Position numbers and translations under genes: made by a program
Assembly: GCA_947632555.1 (NCBI GenBank)
Contig: CANRPU010000011.1
Location: 1-64,000 of the forward strand
Origin: an uncultured Lachnospiraceae bacterium
Lineage (GTDB): Bacteria; Bacillota; Clostridia; Lachnospirales; Lachnospiraceae
Direction of reading: 5' to 3'
DNA: 64,000 nucleotides
Shown: positions 8,614 to 18,807 of the stretch, piece by piece
How positions within the stretch are numbered: position 1 is the stretch's first letter
How the letters are laid out: the number at the start of each line of letters is the position of its first letter
The notes under the pieces: model-generated
Databases searched by the model: none
Told to the model about the DNA's origin: nothing
What the model saw: only the letters and a program-made list of their open reading frames with translations

Positions 8614-9968
8614 AGGAAAAACAGGATCGGAAACAGAAAATGCTGACAGGAAGTCCGGCGGGGACACTTTTCTTTTTTGCCCTGCCCATGATACTGGGAA
8701 ATCTGTTTCAGCAGTTTTACAATATGGCGGACTCCATGATCGTGGGGCGGTATGTGGGAGAGGACGCGCTGGCCGCGGTAGGGGCTTCTTATTCGCTGAC
8801 TACGGTATTTATCATGATCGCCATTGGAGGCGGCATGGGCGCCTCCGTCCTGACCAGCCAGTATCTGGGGGCCGGAGAGTACCGTCATATGAAAACCAGT
8901 ATCTGCACGGCGCTGTTCAGTTTTCTGGGAGTGAGCTTGATCCTGGCCTGCGGGGGATTTTTCCTGAACCGATGCATTCTGATAGCGTTAAAAACGCCGG
9001 CCAACATTCTGGACTCGGCGGTGCTGTACCTGCGGATCTATTTTTGCGGGCTGCCGTTTCTGTTCATGTACAATGTTCTTTCCGCCGTGTTCAATGCCCT
9101 GGGGAGATCCAGGATCCCTCTGTGTTTACTGATCTTTTCCTCCGTACTGAACGTGGCGCTGGATCTGTATATGGTGCGGGCGCTCGCGTGGGGAGTGGCG
9201 GGCGTGGCCGTTGCCACCGTGATCGCGCAGGGAATCTCCGCGCTGATCTCATTCGGCATCCTGCTGGCGCATTTGCGCGGATACGAAAGCGGAGAGGAAA
9301 AGCCCCGGCTTTACGATACGGAGATGCTGGCCAGAGGCGTCCGGATCGCCGTTCCTTCCATTGTGCAGCAGTCCATAGTCAGTATCGGCATGCTGCTGGT
9401 GCAGTCCGTGGTAAATGGCTTCGGCTCCTCCGTTCTGGCGGGTTATTCCGCGGGTATGAGGATCGAATCCATCTGTATTGTACCCATGATCGCCACGGGG
9501 AACGCGGTATCCACGTTCACGGCCCAGAATATCGGGGCCGGACAGCCGGAAAGGGTAAAAAAAGGCTACCGCGGCGGGCTTCTGATGTCGGCGGCGTTCG
9601 CGGTACTGATCTGCGTGATCCTGCAGCTCTTTTACGGGGATATCATCGGGGCTTTTCTGAAAGAAGATTCGGGACCTGCCGCGTATGAAACGGGCAGCGC
9701 CTATCTGAAATTTATCGGCTGGTTCTTTGTGCTGATCGGGCTGAAGGCCTCCACGGACGGCGTGCTGCGCGGGGCGGGAGATGTGAACGTCTATATGGCG
9801 GCCAATCTGCTCAATCTCGCGGTCAGAGTGTTGTTCGCCAACCTGATGGCGCCGGTGGCGGGCATACAGGCGGTCTGGTGGGCGGTACCCATGGGCTGGG
9901 GAGTGAATTTCCTGGTTTCCTACGCCTGGTACCGGACGGGAAGATGGAGCAGAAAGCGGATCATATAG
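8610..9968 (+). CDS. MATE family efflux transporter (TTG start)
   Basis: PAGTLFFFALPMILGNLFQQFYNMADSMIVGRYVGEDALAAVGAS. Confidence 0.9.
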   Translation: MKEKQDRKQKMLTGSPAGTLFFFALPMILGNLFQQFYNMADSMIVGRYVGEDALAAVGASYSLTTVFIMIAIGGGMGASVLTSQYLGAGEYRHMKTSICTALFSFLGVSLILACGGFFLNRCILIALKTPANILDSAVLYLRIYFCGLPFLFMYNVLSAVFNALGRSRIPLCLLIFSSVLNVALDLYMVRALAWGVAGVAVATVIAQGISALISFGILLAHLRGYESGEEKPRLYDTEMLARGVRIAVPSIVQQSIVSIGMLLVQSVVNGFGSSVLAGYSAGMRIESICIVPMIATGNAVSTFTAQNIGAGQPERVKKGYRGGLLMSAAFAVLICVILQLFYGDIIGAFLKEDSGPAAYETGSAYLKFIGWFFVLIGLKASTDGVLRGAGDVNVYMAANLLNLAVRVLFANLMAPVAGIQAVWWAVPMGWGVNFLVSYAWYRTGRWSRKRII

Positions 9969-9997
9969 ACGGTTTCCGGCCTGGAGCTGCCTGCGGT

Positions 9998-11026
9998 TTA
10001 AGGAATCGCCTCCTTGGCGGCGTCAAAGGGAAGGGGATTCGTCGCGCCTATGGCGGTGCGGTACATGGGCGTATCCGCTCCCCAGGGGGTAAAATACACA
10101 TAGCGGGAGGTGACGTTGATATGGGTAAAGTTACCTTCCGCCACCGTTTCCGGATCCTGCCCGTCCGTGCCCATCCGGATCAGAGCCGGAGAAGCGGCGG
10201 AATTTCTCTGGTAATAAATATAGCCGCCGGCCAGGTTGTAGCAGTCCACTCTGTCGTGGGTGAGGATCTCCACGGCATCTTCCGAGAGGGAATAGCGGCA
10301 GAGCCTGTAATCGGCGGATACGTCCAGATAATAAATATAGCCGTTTTCATAAACGGGATACCAGATGCTGCCTTCCCATACCTGGGTAGAAGTGCCCGTG
10401 GAAGTATCGTAGCGGCAGAGGTTATGACCGTTTTCTCCGTCTACATAATAGATGGTGCCGTCGGACATGGCGCAGGAAAAATCCACATTCCGGGCAAAGA
10501 GTTCTTCCGGCTCCCCGCCCTGGACGGGAACCTGATAGAAGTGAGGGCCGTCTTCGGCGGAAGAGAGCAGATAGAGGGCATTGCCCGCCAGCTGCATGTT
10601 AAAGATCACATCGTCGAACAGACAGACGCTCTTCCTGCCGTTTAGATCGGAACGGTATACGCCGTGACGGCTGCGCACGTATCCCAGCCCGGCGCTGCCG
10701 GATGCTCGGGACTGAAAATAGAAAAGATAGCTGCCGCCGGCATTGAGATGGGAAACGCTGACGGCGCTTAACTTATGGACGCCGCTTTCATCGGGATTCA
10801 TGGCGTAAAGGGCGCCGCCGTCGTAGGGATTGGAAAAATAGACCACGCCGTCGTATTCGCAGAAGAGTCCGTCGTTATAGGAATTACCCGCTGTATTGCC
10901 TGTGGTGCCAAAAGGAACGGAAGCGGCCCGGTTCAGAAAACGGGGCAGGATCGCCGCGGCTGACAGAAGCAGGAGCAGGACGCTGACAAAGAGGATAAGA
11001 AAAACGGTCTGTTTTCGGGAACTCAT
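9998..11026 (-). CDS. DUF5050-like beta-propeller protein with N-terminal TM
   Basis: Repeated 'IYYLD/IYYVDGENGHNLCRYD' blades after one TM helix. Confidence 0.7.
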   Translation of the reverse strand: MSSRKQTVFLILFVSVLLLLLSAAAILPRFLNRAASVPFGTTGNTAGNSYNDGLFCEYDGVVYFSNPYDGGALYAMNPDESGVHKLSAVSVSHLNAGGSYLFYFQSRASGSAGLGYVRSRHGVYRSDLNGRKSVCLFDDVIFNMQLAGNALYLLSSAEDGPHFYQVPVQGGEPEELFARNVDFSCAMSDGTIYYVDGENGHNLCRYDTSTGTSTQVWEGSIWYPVYENGYIYYLDVSADYRLCRYSLSEDAVEILTHDRVDCYNLAGGYIYYQRNSAASPALIRMGTDGQDPETVAEGNFTHINVTSRYVYFTPWGADTPMYRTAIGATNPLPFDAAKEAIP

Positions 11027-11144
11027 AAAATCTCCTTTCCGCCATTCGGATTTTACACTATTATATCCGCTATTTTACTTGCTATCAAGTGGGTTTTGGT
11101 ATAAGATAAGCGTAACAAAGTTATCTTGGATAAAGGAGCGTTTT

Positions 11145-12269
11145 ATGGATTTAGCACAACTGCGGGAGCAGATCGACGAGATAGATGCCGGGATCGTGGA
11201 GCTCTATGAAAAACGGATGGAAGTCTGCAAAAACGTGGCGGAATACAAGATCAGCACCGGGAAAAAAGTCTTTGACAGCGCGAGAGAACAGGAGAAGCTG
11301 GAAAAGGTCAAAGCCATGGTGCGGGATGATTTTAACCGGCATGGCGTGGAAGAGCTGTTTGAGCAGCTGATGAGCATGAGCCGGAAGATGCAGTACAGGC
11401 TGCTGGCGCAGAACGGCAGCATGGGGCGTCTTCCCTTTATCGCGGTGGACGAGCTGGATACGGGCAAGGCCAGAGTGGTCTTTCAGGGCAGCGAAGGCTC
11501 CTACTCTCAGGAGGCCATGAAGAAATTCTTCGGCGGGAACGTCAACAGTTTTCACGTACAGACCTTTCGGGACGCCATGAGCGCCATAGAAGAGGGCAGC
11601 GCGGATTTCGCGGTCCTGCCCATTGAAAACTCCACTGCCGGCATTGTCAGTGAGATCTATGACCTGCTGGTGGAGTTTGAAAACTATATCGTAGGGGAGC
11701 AGATCATAGAGATCCGGCATTGTCTGCTGGCCCTGCCTGACGCGGAAAAGGAGGACATCAGAACGGTGTATTCCCACCCGCAGTCCCTGATGCAGTGCGC
11801 AAGGTATCTGCAGGGATACGACTGGCAGCAGATCAGTATGAAGAACAACGCTTTCGCGGCGGGCAAGGTGGCTCGGGACATGGACAAAACCCAGGCGGCC
11901 ATCGCGGGGGAGCACGCGGCCGAAGCCTACGGGTTAAAGGTGCTGGAGCGGGATATCAACCAGTCCGACACCAATTCCACCCGTTTTATCGTGGTAAGCA
12001 ACCAAAAGGTATTCAAGAAAGACGCGGGAAAGATCAGCATATGCTTCGAGGTGCCGCACAGGAGCGGCTCCCTCTATCACATGCTCTCCCATTTTATCTA
12101 TAACAATCTGAATATGTGCAAGATAGAGAGCCGTCCCATAGAGGACAGGAACTGGGAATACCGCTTCTTTATTGATTTTGAGGGCAATCTGGCTGACGAG
12201 GCGGTCAAGAACGCGCTCAGGGGCCTGAGAGATGAAACCCGTAACATGAAGATACTGGGAAATTATTGA
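11145..12269 (+). CDS. pheA: Bifunctional chorismate mutase/prephenate dehydratase
   Basis: N-terminal CM 'LREQIDEIDAGIVELYEKRMEVCKNVAEYK', PDT 'VVFQGSEGSYSQEAMKKFFG', 'LPIENSTAGIV', C-terminal ACT; start revised to ATG 11145. Confidence 0.95.
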   Translation: MDLAQLREQIDEIDAGIVELYEKRMEVCKNVAEYKISTGKKVFDSAREQEKLEKVKAMVRDDFNRHGVEELFEQLMSMSRKMQYRLLAQNGSMGRLPFIAVDELDTGKARVVFQGSEGSYSQEAMKKFFGGNVNSFHVQTFRDAMSAIEEGSADFAVLPIENSTAGIVSEIYDLLVEFENYIVGEQIIEIRHCLLALPDAEKEDIRTVYSHPQSLMQCARYLQGYDWQQISMKNNAFAAGKVARDMDKTQAAIAGEHAAEAYGLKVLERDINQSDTNSTRFIVVSNQKVFKKDAGKISICFEVPHRSGSLYHMLSHFIYNNLNMCKIESRPIEDRNWEYRFFIDFEGNLADEAVKNALRGLRDETRNMKILGNY

Positions 12270-12290
12270 GCAAGGGACGGAGGAGAGAAA

Positions 12291-13610
12291 ATGCGGCAGC
12301 GGGAATTGCTGATCTATCGTGTGGAAAAAATGGAAGGCGGCGCTCTGCTGGATGACGCGGCGCGGCTTCTGGAAGGGATACAGGAAATTGGGAGCGGCGT
12401 GCCGGAAAAGACGGGGGAGCTTTTCTATGCTTTCGCCCACAGTCTTTTGGAACTGGCGGGGAGCCATGGCTTTTCCGGCAATCTCTGGCACTGTTATCTG
12501 ACCAATCTTCTGGTGGGATGCGAGAATAGCTACAGCATGGCCTGTGAGATCAGGGGAAACGTGGAAGGGAGCATCAATGACGCGGCGCTGCATGATATCG
12601 GGATCTTCAAGGAGTTTTTTGACGCGGATTTCGGGCCGCTGCTGAAGGCGCTGGGCGCGGAAGACTGTGGGATCCTGTTCCGCTATCAGGTGAGCAGTCA
12701 GGAGAGCAGGGTTTACAATACCCGCATCTGCAGGCGCATCTGCACGCTGGCGAAGGAACTGGGAGAGTGCCGCACGGCAGCGGAGATGAAGTACGCGCTG
12801 ACGGATTTTTACAGGGATTACGGTGTGGGGAAATTCGGCCTGCACAAATCCTTCCGCGTGGTACACAATACGGAAGGAGCCGGATACGGGGAGAGCGGGG
12901 CGCAGATCGTTCCCATTCTGAATATCGCCCATGTGAAACTTTCCGATCTGGTGGGCTATGAGAGCGCGAAGCGGAAGCTGATAGAAAATACGGAAGCCTT
13001 TGTGGAAGGCAGGAAAGCCAACAACTGCCTGCTTTACGGAGATGCGGGAACGGGAAAATCCTCCAGTATCAAGGGGATCATCAACGAGTATTACGACAGA
13101 GGGCTCCGCATTATCGAGATCTACAGACACCAGTTCAGGGCTTTGAACGACGTGATCGCGCAGATCAAGAACCGGAACTATAAGTTCATTATTTACATGG
13201 ACGATCTGAGTTTTGAGGATTTTGAAACGGAATATAAATATCTGAAGGCGGTCATTGAAGGCGGGCTGGAGAAAAAGCCGGACAACGTGCTGATCTACGC
13301 CACTTCCAACAGAAGACATCTGATCCGGGAGAAATTCAGTGACAAGGAAGAGCGGGAAGACGATCTGCACAAGGGCGATACGCTGGCGGAAAAACTTTCG
13401 CTGGTGGCCCGTTTCGGCGTTACCATTTATTTCGGTGCGCCGGACAGAAAGCTGTTCCGTGAGATCGTGCGCGTGCTGGCGGAGAGAAACGGGATCAAGA
13501 TGGAGGAAGAAGAGCTGTATCTGCAGGCCAGCCAGTGGGAGTTAAGCCACGGCGGTCTTTCCGGCAGGACGGCCCAGCAGTTCATCGACTATCTCGCGGG
13601 AAAAGAATGA
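12291..13610 (+). CDS. DUF815 family ATP-binding protein
   Basis: Walker A 'NCLLYGDAGTGKSSSIKGI', 'FIIYMDDLSFE', 'VLIYATSNRRHLI'. Confidence 0.85.
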   Translation: MRQRELLIYRVEKMEGGALLDDAARLLEGIQEIGSGVPEKTGELFYAFAHSLLELAGSHGFSGNLWHCYLTNLLVGCENSYSMACEIRGNVEGSINDAALHDIGIFKEFFDADFGPLLKALGAEDCGILFRYQVSSQESRVYNTRICRRICTLAKELGECRTAAEMKYALTDFYRDYGVGKFGLHKSFRVVHNTEGAGYGESGAQIVPILNIAHVKLSDLVGYESAKRKLIENTEAFVEGRKANNCLLYGDAGTGKSSSIKGIINEYYDRGLRIIEIYRHQFRALNDVIAQIKNRNYKFIIYMDDLSFEDFETEYKYLKAVIEGGLEKKPDNVLIYATSNRRHLIREKFSDKEEREDDLHKGDTLAEKLSLVARFGVTIYFGAPDRKLFREIVRVLAERNGIKMEEEELYLQASQWELSHGGLSGRTAQQFIDYLAGKE

Positions 13611-13618
13611 GAGGAAAT

Positions 13619-15166
13619 ATGAAATCAGTCAAGATGTTCGCGGCAATTGATGTAGGCTCTTATGAGCTGGCCATGAAGATTTTCAGTTTTTCCGGCAGGA
13701 ACAAAATGCAGGAGGTGGACCATATCCGGCACAGGCTGGATCTGGGAACGGAAACCTATTCCACCGGCAAGCTGAGTTTTGAAAAAGTGGAGGAGCTGGG
13801 CCGGATATTGGAGGAATACCGCAAGATCATGCAGTCTTACCGGGTGGATGCCTATAAGGCTTATGGGACCAGCGCCATACGGGAGATGGAGAACAGGGGC
13901 ATCGTGCTGGAGCAGATCGCCCAGCGCACCGGCATTGAGATCGAAGTGATCAGCAACTCGGAGCAGCGTTTTCTGGATTATAAGGCCGTGGCCCTGCGGG
14001 GAGAGGAATTTGACAAGGTATTGGAAAAAGGAACGCTGTTCGTGGATGTGGGCGGAGGCAGTATCCAGCTTTCCCTCTTTGACAAGGGGATCCTGACCAC
14101 GACGCAGAACCTCCGGCTGGGGGTGCTGCGGCTGGCGGAACGGCTGCATCATATCAACGCCCGGCCGTCCAGACTGGAAGCGCTGATAGCCGAGCTGGCG
14201 GAGGCGCAGCTGTCCGTATACAAAAAATTCTACTTAAAGGACCAGGATGTACATAATATCATACTGGTGGATGACCATATTTCCCGTTTCATGGAAGCGC
14301 GCAGGGGAGATACGGAAAACCCGGGTTACGTCAAAAAGGAAGGTTATGCCGCCTTTATGGAATACCTGGGCAGCGTCAGCGGCACGGGAATGGCGGAGGG
14401 CCTGGGGATCTCGGAAGAAAACGCCAGGCTGCTCTTTATCTCCGCGGTCCTGGTGCAGAGCATCCTGAAAATGACCGGGGCGGAAAATATCTGGATCCCC
14501 GGAGCGACGCTCTGCGACGGCATCGCCTATGAGTACGCCCAGCGCCAGAGGCTGATCGTAGGGGGCCACGATTTTGAAAAGGATATCCTCTACTGCGCGC
14601 TGAACATCAGCAAACGCTACATGGGCAGCAGGAAGCGGGCGGCTACGCTGGAAAGCCTTACCATGACGATCTTCGATGCCACGAAGAAGCTTCACGGACT
14701 GGGGAAGCGGGAAAGGTTTTACTTAAGGCTGGCGGCCATTCTGCATGACTGCGGCAAATATATCAGTATGCTCAACCTGGGCGAATGTTCCTACCAGATC
14801 ATCATGGCCACGGAGATCATCGGGCTTTCTCATATGGAAAGGGAAATGATCGCCAATATCGTCAAATTCAACCATGAGGATTTTCTGTATTTTGAAGAGC
14901 TGAGCAGGGCTTCTTCACTGGATAAGCAGGCTTACCTGACGGTGGCGAAGCTGACGGCGATCCTGCGGATCGCCAATGGCCTGGACCGCAGCCACAAACA
15001 GAAATTCAAGGATGTAAAGGCGGTCCTGAAGGAAACGGAACTGGTCCTGACCGTGGATACGGGAGAGGACATCACTCTGGAAAAAGGGCTGTTTGAAGAC
15101 AGAGCCACTTTCTTTGAAGAAGTTTTTAACGTGAAGCCGGTGATCCGGCAGAAGCGGAGTCTGTAA
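13619..15166 (+). CDS. ppx: Ppx/GppA family exopolyphosphatase with HD domain
   Basis: 'AAIDVGSYELAMKIF', 'LFVDVGGGSIQLSLF', HD motif 'AAILHDCGKYI'; start revised to ATG 13619. Confidence 0.85.
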   Translation: MKSVKMFAAIDVGSYELAMKIFSFSGRNKMQEVDHIRHRLDLGTETYSTGKLSFEKVEELGRILEEYRKIMQSYRVDAYKAYGTSAIREMENRGIVLEQIAQRTGIEIEVISNSEQRFLDYKAVALRGEEFDKVLEKGTLFVDVGGGSIQLSLFDKGILTTTQNLRLGVLRLAERLHHINARPSRLEALIAELAEAQLSVYKKFYLKDQDVHNIILVDDHISRFMEARRGDTENPGYVKKEGYAAFMEYLGSVSGTGMAEGLGISEENARLLFISAVLVQSILKMTGAENIWIPGATLCDGIAYEYAQRQRLIVGGHDFEKDILYCALNISKRYMGSRKRAATLESLTMTIFDATKKLHGLGKRERFYLRLAAILHDCGKYISMLNLGECSYQIIMATEIIGLSHMEREMIANIVKFNHEDFLYFEELSRASSLDKQAYLTVAKLTAILRIANGLDRSHKQKFKDVKAVLKETELVLTVDTGEDITLEKGLFEDRATFFEEVFNVKPVIRQKRSL

Positions 15167-15183
15167 GAAAAGAAGGGAAATAT

Positions 15184-17313
15184 ATGGGAGAGGTAAAACA
15201 GGATTACCGGGATCCTGCCTATTATACCAACCGGGAAATGAGCTGGGTGCTGTTCAATTACAGGGTGCTTTCGGAAGCGAGGGACAAGAGCATCCCTCTG
15301 TTTGAGAGGCTGAAATTCTTGAGCATTACCGCCTCCAATCTGGACGAGTTTTTCATGATCCGCATCGCTTCTCTGAAGGATATGGTAAACGCCGGCTATC
15401 AGAAAAAAGATATTGCCGGTCTGACTGCCGGGGAGCAGCTTCGCGCGCTGAACCAAAGGATACACGAACTGGTGGAACTGCAGTATTCCACCTATAACCG
15501 TTCCCTTCTGCCCCTGCTGGAGGGACAGGGACTGCATGTCATCAAGAAGCATGAGCAGCTTTCCAAAGAGGACGGCGCGTTTATCGACGGCTATTTTGAG
15601 GACAATGTCTATCCGGTGCTGACGCCTATGGCGGTGGATTCTTCCCGGCCGTTTCCGCTGATCCGGAACAAATCCCTGAACCTGGGAGCGCTGGTCACCA
15701 AAAAGGGAGGAAGCGGGGAACTGGAATTTGCCACGGTGCAGGTTCCCAGCGTGCTGCCCAGGGTGGTGGAGCTGCCTTCCGGCTCCGAATGCAGGCGGGT
15801 GATCCTGCTGGAGGAGATCATTGAAAGAAATATCCATAAACTCTTTTTAAATTATGACATCATATGCGTGCATCCTTTCCGTATTATGCGGAACGCGGAT
15901 CTGACCATTGAAGAGGACGAAGCGGCGGATCTGCTGAAGGAGATCGAACGGCAGCTGAAAAAGCGGCAGTGGGGCGAGGCTATCCGGCTGGAAGTGGAGG
16001 CCGGCATCGACAAACGGCTGTTAAAATTTCTGAAAGAGGAGCTTTCCATTCACACGGAAAGCATCTATGCCATCGACGGTCCCCTGGATCTGACCTTTCT
16101 CATGAAGATGTACGCCCTGGAGGGTTTCGCACATTTAAAGGTTCCCGAGCACGTTCCTCAGCCGGTGCCGGAACTGCCGGCCGGAACGGATATTTTCGCG
16201 GCGGTCAGGAAAGGGGATATCCTGCTGCATCATCCCTATCAGACTTTTACGCCTGTGGTGGACTTTATCAGGCAGGCGGCCGCCGATAAGGATGTGCTGG
16301 CCATTAAGCAGACGCTGTACCGCGTCAGCGGCAATTCCCCCATCATCGGGGCGCTGGCGCAGGCCGCCGAAAACGGCAAGCAGGTTTCCGTGTTGGTGGA
16401 GCTGAAGGCGCGGTTTGACGAGGAAAACAATATCGTATGGGCCAGAATGCTGGAAAAAGCTGGCTGCCATGTGATCTATGGGCTGGTGGGATTAAAGACG
16501 CACAGCAAGATCACGCTGGTGGTCAGGCGGGAAGAGGACGGTATCCGCCGGTATGTGCATCTGGGTACCGGCAACTATAACGACGCCACCGCCAAGCTCT
16601 ATACGGACATCGGCCTGCTGACCTGCTCGGAGGCTATAGGAGAAGATGCTACGGCGGTATTCAATATGCTGTCCGGCTATTCGGAGCCGCTGCGCTGGAA
16701 CAAGCTGTCTTTGGCGCCTCTGTGGCTGAAGGACCGGTTCCTCTATTTGATAGACCGGGAGAGAAAGGCCGCGGAAGAAGGGCGGCCGGCCCATATCATC
16801 GCCAAGATGAATTCTCTCTGCGATCCCGATGTGATCGCCGCTCTCTACGCTGCCAGCGCCGCCGGCGTCAAAACGGAACTGATCGTCAGAGGGATCTGCT
16901 GTCTGAAGGTGGGCATCCCCGGCGTCAGCGAAAATATTACGGTAAGGTCCATTGTGGGGAATTTTCTGGAGCACAGCCGCATTTTTTATTTTGAGAACGG
17001 CGGTATGCCGGAAGTGTACTGTTCCAGCGCGGACTGGATGCCCAGGAACCTGGAAAGACGGGTGGAGATCCTGTTCCCCGTGGAAGAGGAAAGATTAAAA
17101 GAACGGCTTCTGCATATTCTGCAGAGCCATCTGCGGGATACCATGAAAGCGCATCTGCTGAAGGCGGATGGCAGCTACGAGAAGGTGGACAGACGGGGAA
17201 AAGAGCTGTACAGTTCTCAGGAAGCGTTCTGCAGGGAAGCGGCCGCTATGGCAGGAAAAAGCGGCGGAGAGGAAAAGGGGAGAGTTTTTATCCCCGAGAA
17301 ACGTCATGAATAG
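15184..17313 (+). CDS. ppk1: Polyphosphate kinase 1
   Basis: 'NREMSWVLFNYRVLSEA', 'ASNLDEFFMIRIASL', 'GLKTHSKITLVVRRE', 'HLGTGNYNDATAKLYTDIGLLT'. Confidence 0.95.
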   Translation: MGEVKQDYRDPAYYTNREMSWVLFNYRVLSEARDKSIPLFERLKFLSITASNLDEFFMIRIASLKDMVNAGYQKKDIAGLTAGEQLRALNQRIHELVELQYSTYNRSLLPLLEGQGLHVIKKHEQLSKEDGAFIDGYFEDNVYPVLTPMAVDSSRPFPLIRNKSLNLGALVTKKGGSGELEFATVQVPSVLPRVVELPSGSECRRVILLEEIIERNIHKLFLNYDIICVHPFRIMRNADLTIEEDEAADLLKEIERQLKKRQWGEAIRLEVEAGIDKRLLKFLKEELSIHTESIYAIDGPLDLTFLMKMYALEGFAHLKVPEHVPQPVPELPAGTDIFAAVRKGDILLHHPYQTFTPVVDFIRQAAADKDVLAIKQTLYRVSGNSPIIGALAQAAENGKQVSVLVELKARFDEENNIVWARMLEKAGCHVIYGLVGLKTHSKITLVVRREEDGIRRYVHLGTGNYNDATAKLYTDIGLLTCSEAIGEDATAVFNMLSGYSEPLRWNKLSLAPLWLKDRFLYLIDRERKAAEEGRPAHIIAKMNSLCDPDVIAALYAASAAGVKTELIVRGICCLKVGIPGVSENITVRSIVGNFLEHSRIFYFENGGMPEVYCSSADWMPRNLERRVEILFPVEEERLKERLLHILQSHLRDTMKAHLLKADGSYEKVDRRGKELYSSQEAFCREAAAMAGKSGGEEKGRVFIPEKRHE

Positions 17314-17881
17314 ATTGATACTGGCCAGCGCATCTCCCAGGCGGAGGGAACTGCTGCGGCAGATCGGGCTGGAATTTGAGGTAATGGAAAGCGGCTGTGA
17401 GGAAACCGTGGGAAAACTCCCGCCGCGGGACGCGGTCTGCAGGCTGTCCGCCCGGAAAGCGGAACAGGTCCGTGACAGGATCGCCGGCGGAGATGGCGTG
17501 GTCGTGATAGGCGCGGACACGGTAGTGGCTTTTGAGGACAGGATCCTGGGAAAACCGGCGGACGAAGAGGATGCGCGCGCCATGCTGCGGATGCTTTCCG
17601 GCAATACCCACAGGGTATATACCGGCGTCACGCTCTGCTATGGCGAAGGCTGCCGGAAGAGCCGGATCTTTTATGAGATGACGGAGGTTACCCTTTATCC
17701 CCTGAGCGAGGAGGAGATCCGGGATTACGTGCGGACCGGAGAACCTCTGGACAAGGCGGGCGCCTACGGCATACAGGGTTGCTTCGCGGCCTATGTCAAA
17801 GGTATCAGAGGGGATTATAACAATGTGGTGGGACTGCCCGTGGGGCGGCTCTATCAGGAACTAAAGGACCTGGGAGTATGA
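17306..17881 (+). CDS. maf: Maf family nucleoside triphosphate pyrophosphatase
   Basis: 'LILASASPRRRELLRQIG', 'VIGADTVVAFEDRILGKP'; start revised to ATG 17306. Confidence 0.95.
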   Translation: MNRLILASASPRRRELLRQIGLEFEVMESGCEETVGKLPPRDAVCRLSARKAEQVRDRIAGGDGVVVIGADTVVAFEDRILGKPADEEDARAMLRMLSGNTHRVYTGVTLCYGEGCRKSRIFYEMTEVTLYPLSEEEIRDYVRTGEPLDKAGAYGIQGCFAAYVKGIRGDYNNVVGLPVGRLYQELKDLGV

Positions 17882-18528
17882 AAAAGGCTGTGATCTTTGA
17901 TCTGGACGGCACGTTGAACAACACCCTTGCTTCCATCAAAAAAAGCGCGGATGAGGTCATGGAACGCTTTGGATTCGGCCCCTATACCGAAGAACAGTAC
18001 AAGCGTTTTGTAGGTGACGGCGCGGCGGTGCTGGTGGAGAGATGTCTGGAAGCCGGCGGCGATACGGAGCACGCGTACTTTGAGGAGGCATACGCGGCGT
18101 ATCGCGCGGTATTTGAGAAATATTGTCTGTATGAGGTAAGACCCTATGAGGGGATCCGAAAGCTGCTGGAGGAATTGCAGGCAAGGGGCGTGAAGCTGGC
18201 GGTGCTGAGCAATAAACCTCACCTGAGAACGCTGGAGGTCATAGAAGCGGTATTTGGAAAGGACTGTTTTGACATCGTTTTGGGACAGACGGACAAACTG
18301 CGCAGAAAGCCGGCTCCGGACGGCGTGTTTTATATTCTGGAACAGCTGGGGTTAAAAGCCGGAGAGGTCCTGTATCTTGGAGATACGGGAACGGATATGC
18401 GGACGGGAAGGGCCGCTGGAGTATTCAGTATAGGAGCGCTCTGGGGATTTCGGGACAGGGCGGAACTGGAAGAAAATCACGCGGACGCGGTCATAGAGAA
18501 TCCTCTGGAACTGTTGGCGTATTTATAA
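17878..18528 (+). CDS. HAD family hydrolase (phosphoglycolate phosphatase-like)
   Basis: 'VIFDLDGTLNNTLASI', 'LAVLSNKPH', 'LYLGDTGTDMRTG'. Confidence 0.9.
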   Translation: MKKAVIFDLDGTLNNTLASIKKSADEVMERFGFGPYTEEQYKRFVGDGAAVLVERCLEAGGDTEHAYFEEAYAAYRAVFEKYCLYEVRPYEGIRKLLEELQARGVKLAVLSNKPHLRTLEVIEAVFGKDCFDIVLGQTDKLRRKPAPDGVFYILEQLGLKAGEVLYLGDTGTDMRTGRAAGVFSIGALWGFRDRAELEENHADAVIENPLELLAYL

Positions 18529-18542
18529 AAGGAGATGAAAGA

Positions 18543-18806
18543 ATGCAGGAATATGATGACGCGGTATTGGAATGTTTTCTGAAAAAACAGAAGCAGCTTT
18601 TTCCGGAAGAAGTGGCGTCCAATCCGGAAGAGGCGGAGAGCTTCCTGGAGGACTGCATGGCGGAGGTAGTAAATTCTCCGGAAGAGGTGCTGGCCTATTT
18701 TGAGGAAGCGGGCGTGGATATGGAAGATGCGGACGTAGAATCCGTTCTGGAAGAAGCGGAGGTCTTTGAGGTAGGGGACGGCAGATACCTGATCGTGGAA
18801 GGATAG
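18543..18806 (+). CDS. Small acidic protein of unknown function
   Basis: 87-aa highly acidic ORF with RBS AGGAGATG, same orientation and spacing as operon. Confidence 0.65.
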   Translation: MQEYDDAVLECFLKKQKQLFPEEVASNPEEAESFLEDCMAEVVNSPEEVLAYFEEAGVDMEDADVESVLEEAEVFEVGDGRYLIVEG

Positions 18807-18807
18807 C

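Noticed and set aside
8597-9688. 363-aa plus-strand ORF overlapping a MATE gene
   Set aside because: Alternative frame of the MATE gene; Arg/Gly-rich with no motifs.
11077-11090. ACTTG-CTAT-CAAGT palindrome between DUF5050 and pheA as an attenuator
   Set aside because: Only 5 bp, no T-run, no leader peptide or T-box features; too weak to report as regulatory.
11934-13370. 478-aa minus-strand ORF
   Set aside because: Lies antisense to pheA and the DUF815 gene, low-complexity His/Arg/Gln-rich translation without motifs; a shadow ORF.
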